DNA of 7,863 nt, from positions 1-7,863 of the forward strand of contig SLSM01000382.1 in the NCBI GenBank assembly GCA_007130445.1. Direction: 5' to 3'. The notes under the pieces are model-generated. The model did no database searches and had not been told where the DNA came from. It saw only the letters and a program-made list of their open reading frames with translations. Positions 5,913 through 7,863 of the stretch are shown in pieces. Numbering within the stretch: the first letter of the stretch is position 1; each line of letters starts with the position of its first letter. The stretch comes from Trueperaceae bacterium. Its GTDB lineage: Bacteria > Deinococcota > Deinococci > Deinococcales > Trueperaceae. The position numbers and the translations under genes are program-made.

Positions 5913-7863
5913 CGTGCGCGCGCGCGCCGGGATGGCGCTCGAACCAGTCGAGGATGGCCTCGAGCCGCTGGATGCGCCGGTCGGGTCGGCCCGAGCGCGA
6001 GAGGTCGTGGCCCTCGTCCGGGAAGCGCACGAACTCGACCGGTACGTGTCCCAGCACCTTGAGCGCGACGAAGAACTGCTCGGCCTGCTCGATGGGGCAG
6101 CGATGGTCCTGCTCGGCGTGCAGGATGAGCAGCGGTGTGCGCACCTTCGCCACGTGCTTCATCGGGCTCTTGTCCCACAGCGACTGCGTGTGTTCCCAAG
6201 GGTTGCCGCCGGTCTCGATGTGGAGCCAGCTGAACCCGACGTCGGAGGTGCCGTAGAACGACAGCCAGTTGGTGATCGAGCGCTGCGTCACGGCCGAGGC
6301 GAAGCGGTCGGTGACGCCGATCAACCAGTTGGTCATGAAGCCGCCGTACGAGCCGCCCGTGACGTGCATCGGGGCGTCCGGGTCGGCATGGTTGCGACGC
6401 GCGTGGTCGGCGATGGCGAGGACGTCGTCGGCGTCGATCGAGCCGACACGGCCGGCGATCGACTCGCTGAACGCGTATCCGTAGCCGGCGCCGCCGCGGG
6501 GGTTCCCGAACACGACGCGGTACCCCTTGGCCGCGAGCAGCTGCATCTCGAACGAGAAGCCGTGCCCGTACGTGGTGCGCGGACCGCCGTGGATCTGCAG
6601 GACGAGGGCCCGATCAGCGCGCGGGACGAGCGGGGTGAGCGTCCAGTAGGCGACGTCCACCGCGCCGTCGGCGCTGGGGACCACGACCTCCGGATCGGCG
6701 GCGATCGGCCGGTGGCGCTGGACCCAGGCGTCGTTCAGGCCGGTCAGCCTGCGCTCGACGCCGTCGGCTCCGCGCGTGAACAGCTCGCCCGGGCGATCGC
6801 TGGTCTCGGCCGTGAACGCCACGACGCCGTCGGCCGCGACGAAGCCCGTCACGGCGCGCCCCGGCTCCTGGAGGTCGGTGATCGTCCCGTCCGCGACGTC
6901 GACGCGCGCCACGCAGCTGCTGCCCCGGCGGTTGGCCAGGAACAGGATCGCGTCGTCACCCTGCCACACGGGTCCGTGCGGCATGCGGCCGAGGCGGGCA
7001 TCGCCGCCGACGAGCGGCACGCAGTCGATCTCGCCGGTCAGCAGGCGCGGCGTACCGCCGGCGGCCGCCATCAGCCACACGCCGGTGGGGCTGCTGATGC
7101 GTCGCGGGTCCGATGGCGCCAGGAAGGCGACCGTTCCGCCCCCGGGCGCGACGGCCGGCTTGGCGGCGATCAGCGGGTTCGGTTGGTCGACGAGCGCCGT
7201 CGGTTCGGCCGCCCCATCGTCCAGGCGCCACACGTCGCGGTGGTAGTAGCCCTCGTCCTCGAGGCTGTGGGCGGCGACGAACCAGAGCGCACCGTCGGGT
7301 CCGACGTGGACGTCCGAGACGCTGGTGGCGAGGTCGGTGAGGCGCGTGACCTGGCCGTCGCGCGTGACCTTCCAGAGCTGTGCGGGGCGATCTGAACGGA
7401 AGCCCGCACCGTCGGAGCGATAGTACGGCTGCGTGATGCGGCGCCCGAGCCCCGCCTGCGCGGCGTCGCGCTCGCCGCGGCTCACCGCCGCGAGCCACGA
7501 ACCACTCGGGTGCCACGCGAACTCCGTGACGCCGGCCGGGAAGTCCGTCAGACGGCGCGTCTCGCCGCCGTCCAGCGGAAGCACGTGCAACTGGGGGACG
7601 CCTTCGTGCCGATCCGAGACGAACGCCAGGGTGGAGCCGTCGGGAGCGAAGGCCGGCTGGGCGTCCGAACCGTCGCCGCGCGTCAGGACACGTTCGCGGC
7701 CCGTGGCGAGGTCGACATGGTGGATCGCGCTGGCGTAGCGCGGCGGTTCGCCCGCTACGATTCGGGTGACCGTCACGGCGACGCCGTCGCCGCCCGGCAT
7801 GATGGCCGGGTCGGCGACGGCGCGCAGCGTGAGCAGGTCGCTGACGCTGAGTGTCGGAGTCAC
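5905..7863 (-). CDS. S9 family serine peptidase (acylaminoacyl-peptidase / prolyl oligopeptidase type)
   Basis: The 652 visible residues form the two-domain layout of S9 oligopeptidases. Residues about 1-400 are beta-propeller repeats, for example AFAPDGSTLAF (71-81) and similar PDG-type blade segments. Residues about 405-645 are an alpha/beta hydrolase domain with HGGP at 425-428 (oxyanion region), the nucleophile S505 in GGSYGGFM (503-510), acid D586 in HAEQD, and H619 in DEGHD. GGSYGG with a propeller of this kind is most like subfamily S9C, enzymes that cleave short peptides or N-acylated residues. There is no signal peptide, so it should be cytoplasmic. The apparent GTG start coincides with the last three bases of the window; the N-terminus (TLSVSDLLTLRAVADPAIMPGG) looks like a normal family beginning, but a start further upstream cannot be excluded. 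Its stop codon overlaps the start of the M32 gene, making it the first visible gene of the operon. Confidence 0.93.
   Translation of the reverse strand: MTPTLSVSDLLTLRAVADPAIMPGGDGVAVTVTRIVAGEPPRYASAIHHVDLATGRERVLTRGDGSDAQPAFAPDGSTLAFVSDRHEGVPQLHVLPLDGGETRRLTDFPAGVTEFAWHPSGSWLAAVSRGERDAAQAGLGRRITQPYYRSDGAGFRSDRPAQLWKVTRDGQVTRLTDLATSVSDVHVGPDGALWFVAAHSLEDEGYYHRDVWRLDDGAAEPTALVDQPNPLIAAKPAVAPGGGTVAFLAPSDPRRISSPTGVWLMAAAGGTPRLLTGEIDCVPLVGGDARLGRMPHGPVWQGDDAILFLANRRGSSCVARVDVADGTITDLQEPGRAVTGFVAADGVVAFTAETSDRPGELFTRGADGVERRLTGLNDAWVQRHRPIAADPEVVVPSADGAVDVAYWTLTPLVPRADRALVLQIHGGPRTTYGHGFSFEMQLLAAKGYRVVFGNPRGGAGYGYAFSESIAGRVGSIDADDVLAIADHARRNHADPDAPMHVTGGSYGGFMTNWLIGVTDRFASAVTQRSITNWLSFYGTSDVGFSWLHIETGGNPWEHTQSLWDKSPMKHVAKVRTPLLILHAEQDHRCPIEQAEQFFVALKVLGHVPVEFVRFPDEGHDLSRSGRPDRRIQRLEAILDWFERHPGARAHGG
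5913..5927. repeat. Alternating CG-rich purine/pyrimidine tract
   Basis: Fifteen bases alternate strictly between pyrimidine and purine, twelve of them pure GC dinucleotides. The tract encodes the ARAH end of S9 and occupies the place where the M32 ribosome binding site would be. It can slip during replication and in principle adopt Z-form DNA; neither is shown. Confidence 0.5.

Noticed and set aside
3702..6062. Very long plus-strand open frame (786 codons) opposite the M20 and M32 genes
   Set aside because: It runs antisense to genes with complete catalytic motifs and straight through their intergenic gap. The translation is Arg/Val/Ala/Gly-rich with no recognisable domain, which is expected for antisense frames in GC-rich DNA.
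1..7863. tRNA, rRNA, CRISPR arrays, insertion sequences or attachment sites
   Set aside because: No cloverleaf-like sequence, repeat-spacer pattern, transposase or terminal inverted repeats were seen, and nearly all bases are in the six genes.

Overview
The window is bacterial chromosomal DNA of very high GC content (roughly 70% by eye, not computed). Genes are tightly packed, every visible stop codon is TGA, four of the six genes appear to start with GTG, and most starts have a clear Shine-Dalgarno sequence. The proteins fit an aerobic, heterotrophic, GC-rich lineage. Actinomycetota and Deinococcota (Trueperales-like) are the groups I would test first, but the sequence alone does not settle the phylum. 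I see no RNA genes, mobile elements, CRISPR arrays or phage genes.

Left part (1-1705): a divergent gene pair. A flavoprotein gene on the minus strand (1-917, cut by the left edge) has a nucleotide-binding fold like sarcosine-oxidase alpha, HcnB and opine-oxidase subunits. It faces away from a plus-strand cysteine amidohydrolase of the isochorismatase superfamily (1022-1705) with an intact Asp-Lys-Cys triad. The 104-base gap between them holds two dyad structures: a perfect 8-bp inverted repeat near the middle (959-978) that looks like an operator, and a hairpin with a GCAA loop (982-1007) just before the amidohydrolase ribosome binding site.

Right part (1721-7863): four minus-strand hydrolase genes in the order S9 serine peptidase, M32 carboxypeptidase, M20-type amidohydrolase/N-carbamoylase and DUF885-type metallopeptidase. 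The first two overlap by 8 bases. The others are separated by 129 and 76 bases, each gap containing repeats or dyads. The last gene converges on the amidohydrolase gene across only 15 bases.

Taken together the window encodes a cytoplasmic peptide and amide degradation set. The S9 and M32 enzymes would shorten peptides, and the M20 enzyme would open N-carbamoyl or related amides. The divergent pair could deamidate or decarbamoylate a small nitrogen compound and oxidise the released amine. The exact substrates are inference; no clearly new molecular system is evident. The points most worth a second look are the divergent regulatory region, the short divergent DUF885 protein, and the unusual FAD-site residues of the flavoprotein.
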